Shown here one piece after another: positions 17,928-27,205 of a DNA stretch of 64,000 nucleotides (its first letter is position 1; each line of letters starts with the position of its first letter). A program made the translations under genes and the position numbers. Location of the stretch: positions 1-64,000 of the forward strand of contig NZ_JAUYAF010000041.1 in assembly GCF_030693625.1 (NCBI RefSeq), given 5' to 3'. The stretch comes from Phenylobacterium sp. (GTDB lineage Bacteria > Pseudomonadota > Alphaproteobacteria > Caulobacterales > Caulobacteraceae). The notes beneath the pieces were generated by a model. It worked only from the letters and a program-made list of their open reading frames with translations, ran no database searches and was not told the DNA's origin.

Positions 17928-18245
17928 CTAGACCTCAGTCTCGTCCGGCGCCGCGGCCACCGGGACCTCTGCGGCCTTGGCCAATGCCGCTGCGCGCTCA
18001 TCCTCGGTGGGGAGGCGCAGGCGGTAGACGCCCTTGAAGGTGTCGGGGTCGGCGGGCTTATTGTGGCGCAGGACGGTGAGCCGGCCCTGGCGGGCGAGGC
18101 CGCGGGCGGTGGCGCGGACGTGGCCGGTGAGGCGCTGCCAGCGCTCGCTGTCGGCGGCGCGGGCGACTTCCTCGGAGGAGGCGGACTTGCCGGGCGGGAG
18201 CTTGCCGATGATCTCCAGGATCACGGCCTCCATGTCGATGCTCAT
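17928..18245 (-). CDS. DUF3253 domain-containing protein
   Basis: A 105-residue protein matching the DUF3253 pattern: a winged-helix-like N-terminal half (residues ~3-75) with EEVARAADSERWQRL and the tail around DPDTFKGVYRLRLP. The acidic Ala-rich C terminus is probably disordered. No enzymatic residues are recognisable; a DNA- or protein-binding role is only inferred from the fold. The start at 18245 lies three bases downstream (on this strand) of the acyl-CoA dehydrogenase stop, so the two are likely co-transcribed. Confidence 0.75.
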   Translation of the reverse strand: MSIDMEAVILEIIGKLPPGKSASSEEVARAADSERWQRLTGHVRATARGLARQGRLTVLRHNKPADPDTFKGVYRLRLPTEDERAAALAKAAEVPVAAAPDETEV

Positions 18246-18247
18246 GG

Positions 18248-19396
18248 TCAGCCGCCTCGTTTCAGGGTTTCGCGGGCGATCACCACCTGCTGAATCTGGC
18301 TGGTGCCCTCATAGATGCGGAAGATGCGCACGTCACGGTAGAAGCGCTCGATCCCGTGGTCGGCGACATAGCCGGCGCCCCCGAAGATCTGCACAGCCCG
18401 GTCGGCGACCCGGCCTACCATCTCCGAGGCGAAGTACTTGGCGGCGGCGGCCTCCATGGTGACGCTCTCACCGGCGTCGCGCTTGCGGGCGGTCTCCATG
18501 ACCATGGCCTTGGCCACCAGGGTCTCGGTCTTGCAGTCGGCGATCATGCCCTGGATCAGCTGGAAGGCGGCGATGGGCTGGCCGAACTGCTTGCGCTCAT
18601 TGGCATAGGCCACGCAGTCGGTGAGCAGGCGTTCCGCCACGCCGACGCAGACCGCCGAGATGTGCAGACGGCCGCGGTCCAGAACCTGCATGGCCACCTT
18701 GAACCCCTCGCCTTCCCGGCCCAGGCGGTTCTCCGCCGGCACCCGGACATTGTCGAAGATCACGTCGCAGATGTGCGCCCCCTGCTGGCCCATCTTCTTC
18801 TCGGGCTTGCCGATGGAAAGGCCCGGCAGGTTGCGTTCCACCAGGAAGGCCGAGACCCCGCCGGCGCCGGGCCTGCTCGCGTCGGTCCGCGTCATCACCG
18901 TGAAGAGGTCGGCCTTGTTGGCGTTGGTGATGTAGCGCTTGGTGCCGTTCAGCACGTAGTGGTCGCCATCCAGCACCGCCCGGGTCTGGACCGCTGCGGA
19001 GTCCGACCCCGCCTCCGGCTCGGTGAGCGCGAAGGAGGTGATGATGTCGCCCGAGGCGATGCCGGGCAGGTATTTGGCCTTCTGTTCCTCGGTGCCGAAC
19101 ATCACCAGGCCCTGGCTGCCGATGCCGACATTGGTGCCGAAGGTGGAGCGGAAGGCCGGGCTGGTGCGGCCCAGCTCGACAGCCACCAGGCACTCGTCCT
19201 CCATGGAGAGGTCCAGGCCGCCGTACTCGGCGGGGATGGAGAGGCCAAACAGGCCCAGCTCCTTCATCTCGCTCACCAGCTCGGGGGGCATGGCGTCCTC
19301 TTCGGAGACCTTGGCCTCCAGGGGACGCAGGCGTTCGGAGACGAAGCGGCGGACCGTGTCGATCAGCTGTTCGCGGGTTTCCAGGTCGAGGGCCAT
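18248..19396 (-). CDS. Acyl-CoA dehydrogenase
   Basis: A 382-residue FAD enzyme that oxidises acyl-CoA to trans-2-enoyl-CoA. Start at 19396 ([15 protein letters not shown]). The N-terminal helical domain is followed by the signature [13 protein letters not shown] (~residues 118-130) and the C-terminal region with [16 protein letters not shown]. The catalytic glutamate is in the IYEGTSQIQ motif near residue 366. All standard elements of medium/short-chain acyl-CoA dehydrogenases are present. It is part of a minus-strand group with thiolase and a secreted protein upstream and DUF3253 downstream. Chain-length specificity unknown. Confidence 0.92.
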   Translation of the reverse strand: MALDLETREQLIDTVRRFVSERLRPLEAKVSEEDAMPPELVSEMKELGLFGLSIPAEYGGLDLSMEDECLVAVELGRTSPAFRSTFGTNVGIGSQGLVMFGTEEQKAKYLPGIASGDIITSFALTEPEAGSDSAAVQTRAVLDGDHYVLNGTKRYITNANKADLFTVMTRTDASRPGAGGVSAFLVERNLPGLSIGKPEKKMGQQGAHICDVIFDNVRVPAENRLGREGEGFKVAMQVLDRGRLHISAVCVGVAERLLTDCVAYANERKQFGQPIAAFQLIQGMIADCKTETLVAKAMVMETARKRDAGESVTMEAAAAKYFASEMVGRVADRAVQIFGGAGYVADHGIERFYRDVRIFRIYEGTSQIQQVVIARETLKRGG

Positions 19397-19412
19397 GATG
19401 TCTCTCTCGGCT

Positions 19413-20015
19413 CTATTTGCAGGTGATCTTATCGTCGGCGACCTCGGCCACCGCCGACAGGGTGACGGCGATGATGGGGTCGGACCACATTTCGTAGTTC
19501 GTCCCGCCGCCCGGCACGGCGCAGACCTGGGCCTTGCGCTTGGCAAGCTTGCCGGACCGGATCGCGGTGAGCTCGGCCTCGTAGCTGACCGCGTGGGACA
19601 GGCCGTTCCAGATTTTCAGGAAAGACTGCTTCTTGGCCGCCGAACCATCGACGGCGAAGGCCACCTTGCCGGGCGCGACCGCCTTGTAGGTGTCGGGGGC
19701 GCCGTCGGGCAGGGCCATGTCGACATGGCCGGTCTCGACGGCTTCAAGCACCGGCTTGCCGCCGGCGACGTCCAGGGTGGCGCGCTGGCCCGACATCACC
19801 TGGACGGCGTCGCCGATCAGCTTGGTGTGCGGGTCGAAGCCGGCTGCGATCAAGGCTTCCACCAGGGTCGGCGGCTTCTTCGGCGCTCCGGCGGCCTGCG
19901 CGGGCCCACCGGCCGGGGGTGGAGCGGCGGCGGGCGCGGTCTTGACCGGCGCGTCCTGGGCGAAGGCCGGACCAGCGAAAGCCAGGGCGGCGGCGAGGAC
20001 GAAAGGACGGATCAT
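19413..20015 (-). CDS. Secreted hypothetical protein
   Basis: A 200-residue protein with a cleavable signal peptide ([20 protein letters not shown], cleavage after AFA). A Pro/Ala-rich linker (residues ~21-45) precedes a globular part with two well separated cysteines that could form a disulfide (QVCAVPGGG and the terminal ITCK). I recognise no family. The ATG overlaps the stop of the thiolase gene (ATGA), and the acyl-CoA dehydrogenase begins 16 bases downstream, so it is embedded in a lipid-catabolism transcript without an obvious link to it. Confidence 0.7.
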   Translation of the reverse strand: MIRPFVLAAALAFAGPAFAQDAPVKTAPAAAPPPAGGPAQAAGAPKKPPTLVEALIAAGFDPHTKLIGDAVQVMSGQRATLDVAGGKPVLEAVETGHVDMALPDGAPDTYKAVAPGKVAFAVDGSAAKKQSFLKIWNGLSHAVSYEAELTAIRSGKLAKRKAQVCAVPGGGTNYEMWSDPIIAVTLSAVAEVADDKITCK

Positions 20016-21220
20016 GCCTTGGCCAGGGCCAGGGCCGAGCCTTGGCCGACGCCGACGCACATGGTGGCCAGGGCTCGGTCGCCACCGCTCTGGTGCAGCG
20101 CGCGGGCGGCCGTCAGCGCCAGGCGGGCGCCGGACGCGCCGAGCGGATGGCCGATGGCGATCGCGCCGCCGTGGGCGTTCACGTGCTCGGCGTCGTCGGC
20201 CAGGCCCCAGGCGCGGGTGCAGGCGAGCGCCTGGGCGGCGAAGGCCTCGTTCAGCTCGATGACGTTGAAGTCGCGGGGCGTGACGCCCAGCCGGGCGCAC
20301 AGCTTCTCCACCGCCGGGACCGGGCCCACGCCCATGATGCGCGGCGCGACGCCCCCCGAGGCGGCGCCCTCGATGCGGGCGAGCGGTTCGAGGCCCAGCT
20401 TCTGGACCATCTCGGCCGAGGCCAGCAGCAGGGCCGCGGCGCCGTCATTGACGCCGGAGGCGTTGCCGGCGGTGACCGTGCCGCCCTCGCGGACTATGGG
20501 CTTGAGACCCTGCAGGGCGGCCAGCGTGGTGTCGGGGCGCGGATGCTCGTCCTCGCTGACGACGATGTCGCCCTTGCGGTCCTTGATGGTCAAAGGCGCG
20601 ATCTCGCCGTCGAAGAAGCCCTTGGCGCGGGCGGCGCCGACGCGGGCCTGGCTGCGCTGGGCGAAGGCGTCCTGGTCCTCGCGGTTGATCTGGTAGTCGG
20701 TGGCGACGTTCTCGGCCGTCTCCGGCATGGCGTCGACGCCGTATTCCTTCTTCATCTGCGGGTTCACGAAGCGCCAGCCGATGGTGGTGTCGTACATCTC
20801 CGGGGTGCGGGAGAAGGCGCTGTCGGGCTTGGCCATCACGAAGGGGGCGCGGCTCATGCTCTCCACGCCACCAGCGATGATCAGGTCGGCCTCGCCCGCG
20901 GCGATGGTGCGGGCCCCGGCGATGACCGCGTCGAGCCCTGAAGCGCAGAGGCGGTTGACGGTCAGGCCCGGCACGGTGGACGGCAGGCCCGCCAGCAGCA
21001 GGGCCATGCGGGCGACGTTGCGGTTGTCCTCGCCGGCCTGATTGACGTTCCCATAGATCACCTCGTCCACCTGCCCCCAGTCGAGCTTGGGATAGGCGGC
21101 CATCAGGGCCTTCAGCGGATGGGCGGCGAGGTCGTCGGCGCGCACCTTGGAGAGCGCCCCCGCATAACGGCCGATCGGGCTGCGCAGGCCTCCACACAGA
21201 TAGACAGTCCGGCCTTGCAT
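20012..21220 (-). CDS. Acetyl-CoA C-acyltransferase (3-ketoacyl/3-oxoadipyl-CoA thiolase)
   Basis: A 402-residue thiolase. Start at 21220 ([15 protein letters not shown]). The nucleophilic cysteine is in [11 protein letters not shown] (~residue 90), with the other catalytic elements [15 protein letters not shown] (His) and CVGVGQG (second Cys). The N-terminal [20 protein letters not shown] resembles PcaF-type beta-ketoadipyl-CoA thiolases, but no ring-cleavage genes are adjacent, so a general beta-oxidation thiolase is equally possible. It starts a minus-strand series continuing into the secreted protein and acyl-CoA dehydrogenase, and is divergent from the thioesterase gene with 108 bp between. 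Confidence 0.9.
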   Translation of the reverse strand: MQGRTVYLCGGLRSPIGRYAGALSKVRADDLAAHPLKALMAAYPKLDWGQVDEVIYGNVNQAGEDNRNVARMALLLAGLPSTVPGLTVNRLCASGLDAVIAGARTIAAGEADLIIAGGVESMSRAPFVMAKPDSAFSRTPEMYDTTIGWRFVNPQMKKEYGVDAMPETAENVATDYQINREDQDAFAQRSQARVGAARAKGFFDGEIAPLTIKDRKGDIVVSEDEHPRPDTTLAALQGLKPIVREGGTVTAGNASGVNDGAAALLLASAEMVQKLGLEPLARIEGAASGGVAPRIMGVGPVPAVEKLCARLGVTPRDFNVIELNEAFAAQALACTRAWGLADDAEHVNAHGGAIAIGHPLGASGARLALTAARALHQSGGDRALATMCVGVGQGSALALAKA

Positions 21221-21328
21221 GATCTCTCTCCGCCACTTAGGTCGCCTTGCGGCGTCGCCCGTTCGAGGCGGCAAACTAGTGTTTGGATCGGCGGCGGGCA
21301 AACGCTTCCGGAGTTGTGGGGAGCGCAT

Positions 21329-21787
21329 ATGGACGGCACCGACGCAGAGACCGATTCCTGGGTGCACCTCGTGGTCCAGGGCGGCGAGTGGGCCGGCTGG
21401 TCGATGTACGGCAATGACCCCTTCGAGGATCACGCCGGGCCCTTCTACTACCGCATCGACGATGATGGCGCGCCGGTATGCGCCATGCGGCCCGAGCGCA
21501 AGCACATGAACGGCGGCGGCTTCATGCACGGCGGGGCGTTGATGACCTTCGCCGACTACTGCCTGTTCGTGATCGCCCGCGACGCCCTGAAGGACAGCCG
21601 CAGCGTGACCGCCACCTTCAACAGCGAGTTCGTCGGCGCGGTGCCGGAGGGCTCCCTGCTCGAGTGCCGGGGCGAGGTGGTGAAGGCCGGTCGCAGCATG
21701 GTGTTCGTGCGGGGGATCATGACGGTCGAGGGCGACGCGGTGCTGAGCTTCTCGGCCGTGCTGAAGAAGACCGCGCCGAGGACCTGA
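21329..21787 (+). CDS. PaaI-type hotdog thioesterase
   Basis: A 152-residue single hotdog-fold protein beginning at ATG 21329. The helix and active-site segment [19 protein letters not shown], with the HGG motif, matches PaaI/4HBT thioesterases that hydrolyse acyl-CoA. The remainder ([31 protein letters not shown]) follows the family beta-sheet pattern. It is head-to-head with the thiolase gene and its stop overlaps the start of the luciferase-like gene by one base, so those two are co-translated. Likely role: release or recycling of CoA from acyl intermediates. Confidence 0.86.
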   Translation: MDGTDAETDSWVHLVVQGGEWAGWSMYGNDPFEDHAGPFYYRIDDDGAPVCAMRPERKHMNGGGFMHGGALMTFADYCLFVIARDALKDSRSVTATFNSEFVGAVPEGSLLECRGEVVKAGRSMVFVRGIMTVEGDAVLSFSAVLKKTAPRT

Positions 21788-22785
21788 TGACCTACACCCT
21801 CTCGGTCCTCGACCTCTCGCCGGTGAGCGGGAGCAACACCCAGGCCCAGGCGGTGCGCGACAGCCTGGAGGTGGCCAAGGCCGCCGAGCGGCTGGGCTAT
21901 CACCGCTTCTGGGTGGCCGAGCACCACAATATCGGCGGGCTGGGCTCGCCGGCCCCGGAGATCCTGATCGCGGCGGCCAGCCAGATCACCTCGACGATCC
22001 GGCTGGGCTCGGGCGGGGTGATGCTGGTGAACTACAGCCCCCTGAAGGTGGCCGAGGTGTTCATGGAGCTGGAGGCCCTGGCGCCTGGCCGCATCGACCT
22101 GGGCGTGGGCCGGGCGCTCGGCACAGATCAGCGGACCGGCGGCGCGCTGAGATCATCAGGCTCCGAAGCCTTCCCGCAGTATTTCGCCCTGCTGTCGGCC
22201 TGGCTGCTGGACGCCTCGGGGGTGGAGCCGATCACCGACGCCCATCCCGCCCGCGAGATCCACGCCAATCCGGCCGGCCCCTCGCACCCCGATCTCTTCC
22301 TGCTCTGCACCTCGGTGGAGAGCGCGCTGTTCGCCGCCCAGGCGGGCGTCGGCATGGTGTTCGCCGAGTTCATCGCTCGCGCCGACGGCGGTCCGGCGGT
22401 GGCGGCCTACAAGGGGAACTTCCGGCCGTCGGTGTTCCGCGCCGAGCCCTGGACCGGGATCGCCACCATCGCGCTCGCCGCCGAGACCAGCGCCGAGGCC
22501 GAGCGGCTGGCCGCCCCGATGCGGGCCGGCAACCTCGCCACCCTGGACGGCGGCCGGCGCCGCTTCACCTCCATCCCCGAGTCCCAGGCCTTCCTGGCCG
22601 AGCGGGCGGACGATCCGCGACTGGCGGGCGTGATGGCGCGCTCCATCGTGGGCGATCCCGCCACCGTAAAGGCGCGGCTGGACGGGAAGGCGGCGAGCAC
22701 CGGCGCGGACGAACTGTTCGTGATGGCGGTAGGACCCGACCTCGAGAGCCGCATCCGCTCACTCGAGTTGATCAAGTCCGCCTAG
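21787..22785 (+). CDS. LLM class flavin-dependent oxidoreductase
   Basis: A 332-residue bacterial-luciferase-like monooxygenase/oxidoreductase of the MsnO8/YhbW type. The N terminus [13 protein letters not shown] and the segment [11 protein letters not shown] (~residue 41-51) are characteristic, and the TIM-barrel positions for flavin binding ([27 protein letters not shown]) are present. It would use FMN or F420-like flavin; the substrate is unknown. Start codon overlaps the thioesterase stop (TGATG). Its 3' end overlaps the convergent secreted-protein gene by four bases. Confidence 0.88.
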   Translation: MTYTLSVLDLSPVSGSNTQAQAVRDSLEVAKAAERLGYHRFWVAEHHNIGGLGSPAPEILIAAASQITSTIRLGSGGVMLVNYSPLKVAEVFMELEALAPGRIDLGVGRALGTDQRTGGALRSSGSEAFPQYFALLSAWLLDASGVEPITDAHPAREIHANPAGPSHPDLFLLCTSVESALFAAQAGVGMVFAEFIARADGGPAVAAYKGNFRPSVFRAEPWTGIATIALAAETSAEAERLAAPMRAGNLATLDGGRRRFTSIPESQAFLAERADDPRLAGVMARSIVGDPATVKARLDGKAASTGADELFVMAVGPDLESRIRSLELIKSA

Positions 22786-23279
22786 TGGGCGTGTTCCATG
22801 GCCGGCGCCTTCTCTGGCGCATCGGCCAGCCGCGCCTCGATGCGCGCCAGGCCGAAGACTGAGCGCCAGCCTTTCCTGTCGCCGCTGGAGGCGACGCGCC
22901 AGGGGGCTTCCTTGTCGGGCAGGGGCTTGCCGTCCACGTGGTCGGCGAGGATCACCACGTCGTCGTGGAAGTCCTTGTCCAGTTCGGCCAGCGAATAGAC
23001 CGCCTGGAAGCCGTCCTTGCCGGTCATGACGACATAGGCTCGCAGCGGGTCGCCGTGCAGCCTGGGCCCCACCGGCAGGCCGCCGGCCCGCAGGACGTAG
23101 GTCAGGATCGGGCCCGCATAGGTCCGGGCGCCGCTTTTCACCTCGGCGCGCGGCAGGTCGGCGAGGTCGGCGGGGGTCAGGACCTTGGTCTTGCCGCCGG
23201 GGTCCACCACCGTCAGGGACTGGGCGAAGGCCGCGACGGGGGCGACCGCCAGGGCCAGGGCGAGAAGGAGCGCCCTCAT
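22782..23279 (-). CDS. Secreted protein with oxidoreductase molybdopterin-binding-like fold
   Basis: A 165-residue protein with a signal peptide (first ~20 residues ending AFAQ). The segments around VKSGARTYAGPILTYVLRAGG, YVVMTGKDGFQAVYSLAELD and VILADHVDGKPL match the short periplasmic proteins that resemble the sulfite-oxidase molybdopterin domain but lack its cofactor-binding cysteine. A C-terminal HAH could bind metal. Function unknown. Its start overlaps the stop of the nucleoside-carrier gene by four bases, so they share a transcript. Confidence 0.68.
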   Translation of the reverse strand: MRALLLALALAVAPVAAFAQSLTVVDPGGKTKVLTPADLADLPRAEVKSGARTYAGPILTYVLRAGGLPVGPRLHGDPLRAYVVMTGKDGFQAVYSLAELDKDFHDDVVILADHVDGKPLPDKEAPWRVASSGDRKGWRSVFGLARIEARLADAPEKAPAMEHAH

Positions 23280-24553
23280 TGGCCGAACAGTTCGCGGGGC
23301 ATGGCGCCCACCACGGCGGCGGTCATGCAGGTGGCCAGGAAGCCGGCCAGCAGGGCCTTCCAGACCATGCCGATGATCTCGTTACGGCGCTCGGGCATCA
23401 GGACGCCCATGCCCGAGACGGTGATCCCCACCGAGCCGACATTGGCGAAGCCGCATAGGGCGTAGGTCATGATCATGCGGGTGCGCTCGGTCATCTCGCC
23501 GGCCGGGACCGCGCCCAGCTGGATGAAGGCGATGAACTCCGTCAGCATCAGCTTCACCCCCAGCAGATAGCCCGCCTTGAGGGCCTCGTCCCAGTGGATG
23601 CCCAGGGTCCAGGCCAGGGGCGCGAAGACCACGCCCAGGATGCGCTCGATGGTGAGCGGCGATCCCATCACGTCCGGGAAGACCGTGAGCACGCCGTTAC
23701 CGATGGCCACGAAGGCCACGAAGACGATGAGGATGGCCGAGATGTTCAGCACCACGGTGAGGCCATCCATGGTGCCCTTGGAGATGGCGTCGATCGCACT
23801 GTCATACTTCAGAAGAGAATTGTAGTCGGCGTAGAAGCCCCCCTGTCCCGGCTTCTCCGGCACCATGATGCGGGCCAGCAGGATGCCGGCCGGGGCCGAG
23901 ATGATCGAGGCCACCAGGACGTGGGCCGCAGCGTTGGGCAGGGCGTCCTTCAGGATGGTGGCGTAGGCCACCATGGTGGAGCCGGCGACGGTGGCCAGGC
24001 CCACGACGATCATCAGGAACAGCTCCGAGCGGGTCAGCTTGTCCAGGAAGGCGCGAATGACGATGGGGCTCTCGATCATGCCGAGGAAGATGTTGGCGGC
24101 CACGGCCAGGGCCGAGGCGCCCCCCAGGCCCATGGTCTTCTGGAAGATGAAGCCGAAGCCGCGGGTGATCCATTTGAGGATCTGCCAGTGCCACAGCAGG
24201 GCTGACAGGGCCGAGATCACCAGGATCAGGGGCAGGACCTGGAAGGCGAAGACGAAGAGGCCGCCGGGGTTGGTGACGGCGTAGGGCTGGGTCCCGCCGG
24301 CCATGTAGCCGAAGACGAACTGGGCGCCCTGGGCGGTGGCGGCGGCCAGGCCGTCGACGCCGTCGTTGAGGGCCTGGATGAACCCCTGGGCGCCGGGCAG
24401 GCCAAACAGCAGCAGGACCAGGGCGACCTGGACGAAGATGGCCCCCAGGGCCAGCTTCCAGGGGAAGCGGCCGCGGTCTTCCGACAGGGCCCAGCAGACC
24501 GCCAGGGTCAGGGCGATGCCCACCAGGCTCTGGGCGTTCTCCAGGCGAAACAT
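23276..24553 (-). CDS. Concentrative nucleoside transporter (CNT/NupC family)
   Basis: A 425-residue membrane protein of the concentrative nucleoside transporter family, which takes up nucleosides by H+ or Na+ symport. Hydrophobic N-terminal helices (Nucleos_tra2_N), the gate domain around ALLWHWQILKWITRGFGF and the C-terminal core with GMIESPIVIRAFLDKLTRSE, plus the family tail GFANVGSVGITVSGMG, are all recognisable. The length is typical. The downstream gene encodes a small secreted protein overlapped by four bases. Confidence 0.92.
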   Translation of the reverse strand: MFRLENAQSLVGIALTLAVCWALSEDRGRFPWKLALGAIFVQVALVLLLFGLPGAQGFIQALNDGVDGLAAATAQGAQFVFGYMAGGTQPYAVTNPGGLFVFAFQVLPLILVISALSALLWHWQILKWITRGFGFIFQKTMGLGGASALAVAANIFLGMIESPIVIRAFLDKLTRSELFLMIVVGLATVAGSTMVAYATILKDALPNAAAHVLVASIISAPAGILLARIMVPEKPGQGGFYADYNSLLKYDSAIDAISKGTMDGLTVVLNISAILIVFVAFVAIGNGVLTVFPDVMGSPLTIERILGVVFAPLAWTLGIHWDEALKAGYLLGVKLMLTEFIAFIQLGAVPAGEMTERTRMIMTYALCGFANVGSVGITVSGMGVLMPERRNEIIGMVWKALLAGFLATCMTAAVVGAMPRELFGQ

Positions 24554-24667
24554 GCGGTTAGACCCCAGCGCCGGGACTCACCGGCCGGCCCCCCTATTGA
24601 GGCGAACCCCGGGGCGGAGGCAACTGTGGTGGCCGTCGCGGATGGAAGAAAAGGCGCCTTTCCTGAG

Positions 24668-24711
24668 TTGACGTCAATTTGATTGTACCCAATATACTTG
24701 CATACGATCAA
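24668..24711 (+). promoter_or_regulatory. ohr promoter with OhrR-type operator
   Basis: A promoter-like TTGACG (24668-24673) and AATATA (24691-24696) with a 17-base spacer lie 30-60 bases before ohr. Over the -10 sits an inverted repeat with arms TTGATTGTA (24679-24687) and TACGATCAA (24703-24711), one mismatch in nine. Repression of ohr by a MarR-type regulator binding over the -10 is known for this family; the assignment of this site to the adjacent ohrR product is inference. Confidence 0.65.
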
Positions 24712-24726
24712 CACGGAGATGACCCC

Positions 24727-25146
24727 ATGCCCGCCCTCTATTCCACCCAGGCCCGCGCCGTCGGCGGCCGCGCCGGCCATGTCGAAAGCCTCGATGGCCT
24801 GCTGAAGGTCGACTTGGCCCTGCCCAGGGAGATGGGCGGCAAGGGCGGGGCGACCAATCCTGAGCAGCTGTTCGCCGCCGGCTACGCGGCCTGTTTCGAG
24901 AACGCCGTGCGGTTCCTCGCCGGCCAGCAGAAGATCGCGCTCACCGGCGCCGCAGTGACCGCCACGGTCGAACTGCACCCGCGCGCCGAGGGCGGTTTCC
25001 GCCTGGGGGTGGCGCTGGATGTGGAGACCCAGGGCCTGGATCAGGCGGCCGCCGAAGCCCTGGTGGCCACGGCCCACCAGGTCTGCCCCTATTCGAATGC
25101 GCTTCGTGGCAATGTCGATGTTGCGATAACCGTAAGGACGCAATGA
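24727..25146 (+). CDS. ohr: Organic hydroperoxide resistance protein (OsmC/Ohr family)
   Basis: A 139-residue Ohr peroxidase that reduces organic and fatty-acid hydroperoxides using a reactive cysteine pair. Start at ATG 24727 (MPALYSTQARAVGG). The catalytic cysteines are visible in YAACFENAV (~residue 60) and VCPYSNA (~124), and GATNPEQLFAAGY is the family signature. The next gene is its MarR-type repressor, overlapping by four bases (ATGA), and a palindromic operator lies over the promoter. Expression should rise when organic peroxides oxidise the repressor. Confidence 0.93.
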   Translation: MPALYSTQARAVGGRAGHVESLDGLLKVDLALPREMGGKGGATNPEQLFAAGYAACFENAVRFLAGQQKIALTGAAVTATVELHPRAEGGFRLGVALDVETQGLDQAAAEALVATAHQVCPYSNALRGNVDVAITVRTQ

Positions 25147-25643
25147 GTCCCAAAGCCACCAAGACCACCGACGACCGACGAACGCCGACAAGTGACCGTC
25201 GGGGTGTCGCCGAGCAGCTACGTCTCGATAACCAGCTCTGCTTCGCCCTCTATGCGGCGACGGGGCTGGTGACCCGGGCCTACCGGCCGCTGCTGGAGCC
25301 GCTCGGCCTGACCTATCCCCAGTACCTGGCCATGATGGCGCTGTGGGAAAAGGCCCCGCGCACGGTGAGCGACCTGGGCGAGGCCCTGGGTCTCGACAGC
25401 GGCACCCTCACCCCGCTGCTGAAACGCATGGAGGGGGCGGGCCTGGTGAAGCGGACCCGTGATGCGGCCGACGAACGCCGCGTGCAGATCACCCTCACCG
25501 ACGCCGGCCGGGCCTTGCAGCAGAAGGCCGCGGGGGTGCCCGTCGCCCTGGCCTGCAACCTGGGCCTGCCAGGCGAGGAGATCGTCGCGCTACGGGCGAC
25601 GCTGCAGGACCTGGCGCGACGGATGCGCGGGACGCAGGACTGA
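25143..25643 (+). CDS. ohrR: MarR family regulator, OhrR type
   Basis: A 166-residue MarR-fold dimeric repressor. The reactive cysteine of OhrR proteins, in the LDNQLCFALYAAT segment (~Cys 33), is conserved, and the winged helix (LGEALGLDSGTLTPLLKRME; DERRVQITLTDAG) is intact. In characterised homologues oxidation of that cysteine by organic hydroperoxide releases the operator. The N-terminal ~20 residues are Lys/Arg/Thr-rich and may be an extension. Translationally coupled to ohr. Confidence 0.92.
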   Translation: MSPKATKTTDDRRTPTSDRRGVAEQLRLDNQLCFALYAATGLVTRAYRPLLEPLGLTYPQYLAMMALWEKAPRTVSDLGEALGLDSGTLTPLLKRMEGAGLVKRTRDAADERRVQITLTDAGRALQQKAAGVPVALACNLGLPGEEIVALRATLQDLARRMRGTQD

Positions 25644-25699
25644 TTGCCGCCTCCGCCCTCTGAGGTCATTCTGCGGCCCTCGGGGCGAGGAGATGCGGG

Positions 25700-26080
25700 A
25701 TGAGCGCAGCCGTGAACGGACAGCCGGTGGCCTTTATCCAGGTCACGGAGCGCGAGCGGGCCATGGACTTCTATTGCGGCAAACTCGGCCTGCCGCTTCT
25801 CAGCGCCGACGCCTTCGGCGACTTCGTCGAGGTCGACGGCGCGCTGCTGCGGATCACCGTGCTCCCCGACTACAAGGCTCACCCCCACCCGGTGTTCGGC
25901 TGGAACGTGCCGGACATGGGCGCGGCCGTGCGCGCCCTGCGGGCTCGCGGCGTGGTGTTCACGATCTATGAGGGCATGGGGCAGGACGAGCTGGGGATCT
26001 GGTCAGCCCCCGACGGCGGCGCCCAGGTCGCCTGGTTCTCCGACCCCGACGGCAATGTGCTGAGCCTGTCGCGCGCCTAG
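25700..26080 (+). CDS. VOC family protein (glyoxalase/dioxygenase-like)
   Basis: A 126-residue vicinal oxygen chelate protein with the two beta-alpha-beta-beta-beta modules. Features include FIQVTERERAMDFYCGKLGLPLL, the VVFTIYEGMGQDELG turn and the final FSDPDGNVLSLSR that normally carries a metal ligand. The metal sites are only partly conserved, so it may be a lyase, dioxygenase or binding protein. It is a separate transcription unit after ohrR, with 56 bases between. Confidence 0.78.
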   Translation: MSAAVNGQPVAFIQVTERERAMDFYCGKLGLPLLSADAFGDFVEVDGALLRITVLPDYKAHPHPVFGWNVPDMGAAVRALRARGVVFTIYEGMGQDELGIWSAPDGGAQVAWFSDPDGNVLSLSRA

Positions 26081-26135
26081 GGCGGTGGTCGGAGAGGGCT
26101 CCTGGAGCGCGTGCGGCCAGTGACGACAGCCTGAT

Positions 26136-26337
26136 CCTTCTCCCCCTGCGGGAGAAGGTGGCCGGTCAGCGACCGGTCGGATGAGGGGTCGCGCTCCGCT
26201 CTCAGGACAAGAACTGCCGTCATCCCGGGCGACCCGTAGGGAGACCCGGGATGACGCAGTGGACTTGCTTGAAAGGCCTATCGACCCCTCATCCGACCCT
26301 GCTCCGCAGGGCCACCTTCTCCCGCAAGGGGAGAAGG
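26136..26337. repeat. Paired REP-like palindromes, locus A
   Basis: Two copies of a ~56-base palindromic element in opposite orientation (26136-26191 and 26281-26337). Each begins with the hairpin CCTTCTCCCC...GGGGAGAAGG-like and ends with CGGATGAGGGGTCG. The inner hairpin differs: the left copy has GGTC/GACC arms, the right copy has CCTGC/GCAGG arms. Between them lies a third hairpin with 11-base arms GTCATCCCGGG/CCCGGGATGAC (26219-26229, 26245-26255). No coding potential. The same pair occurs reversed at 52.1 kb. Confidence 0.8.
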
Positions 26338-26349
26338 AACCCGTAGCGG

Positions 26350-27039
26350 CTAGGCCTGCTCGGCGGCCTTGGCCTTTTCCTTGGCGGCCATCTTGGCGAT
26401 GAGGTCGCGGCGTTCGGCCAGGCCGCGGTGCAGTTCCACCAGGGTGGCGGCGGCGTGCGGGTTCTTCTGGATGGCGGCCCAGTAGGCGGCGACCTTGGGG
26501 GAGGCCGGGATGGGGTCTTCGACCCCGACGGTGGGGATCACGTTCTCCACCAGGAACAGGGCCGGGACCAGGGTGCAGTCGGCCATGGTCAGGCGGCCGG
26601 AGACCGCGAAGCCATCGGTCCCGATGTAGTGCTCCAGCGCCTTGATCCCGCGGATCACCTGGCCCGAGAGCAGCTTGACGATGTCGGCGCTGCGGGTCGA
26701 GGCGCGGCCCTGGCCCGAGAGCATGAACATGTTGTTCATCAGGTAGATGTCGGCGATGCGCGACACCGTGCGGATGGCGGCGGTCTCGCGGGGCGTGGCG
26801 CCCAGCATCGAATTCTGGGGATAGATCTCCTCCAGGTACTCAGAGATCACCTCGGATTCCGGGATCACGTCGCCGCCCAGGTCGAGGACCGGAATGCGGG
26901 CCAGCGGCGAGGTCTTGTGGAACTCGCCGGTCATGAAGCCCGGCGGCAGTTCGATGGCGATGTCGGAGATGCCCTTGGCGTAGATCTGCATCCGCACCTT
27001 GGCGGAATAGGGGGAGAGGTCGCCGGAATAGAGCTTCAT
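26350..27039 (-). CDS. Glutathione S-transferase family protein
   Basis: A 229-residue GST. The N-terminal thioredoxin-like domain carries a serine at the usual catalytic site (SPYSAKVRMQIYAKG) and the cis-proline region ARIPVLDLGGDVIPESEVISEYL; an all-helical C-terminal domain follows with DYIGTDGFAVSGRLTMADCTLV-like features (N-capping box). The C terminus is Lys/Ala/Glu-rich. It probably conjugates glutathione to a hydrophobic electrophile; substrate unknown. Stands alone, tail next to the locus A palindromes. Confidence 0.85.
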   Translation of the reverse strand: MKLYSGDLSPYSAKVRMQIYAKGISDIAIELPPGFMTGEFHKTSPLARIPVLDLGGDVIPESEVISEYLEEIYPQNSMLGATPRETAAIRTVSRIADIYLMNNMFMLSGQGRASTRSADIVKLLSGQVIRGIKALEHYIGTDGFAVSGRLTMADCTLVPALFLVENVIPTVGVEDPIPASPKVAAYWAAIQKNPHAAATLVELHRGLAERRDLIAKMAAKEKAKAAEQA

Positions 27040-27205
27040 GAGATCGTCCTGGAAATGAGCGCCGCGAACGGCCGTTTGAATATGCGCTACAGCTAACGGC
27101 GTTTCGCCGGGGGTTCAATGGAGGGGCGCCGTTGCCTTCCCGCGGGCTTCACGCTGTGGTGGGGGCCATGTCTAACAGGCGATGGCTGCAAGGGTTGGAA
27201 AGCCG

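Noticed and set aside
26100..26345. CRISPR-like array at the 26 kb repeats
   Set aside because: Only two inverted copies plus one hairpin, no regular spacers and no cas genes.
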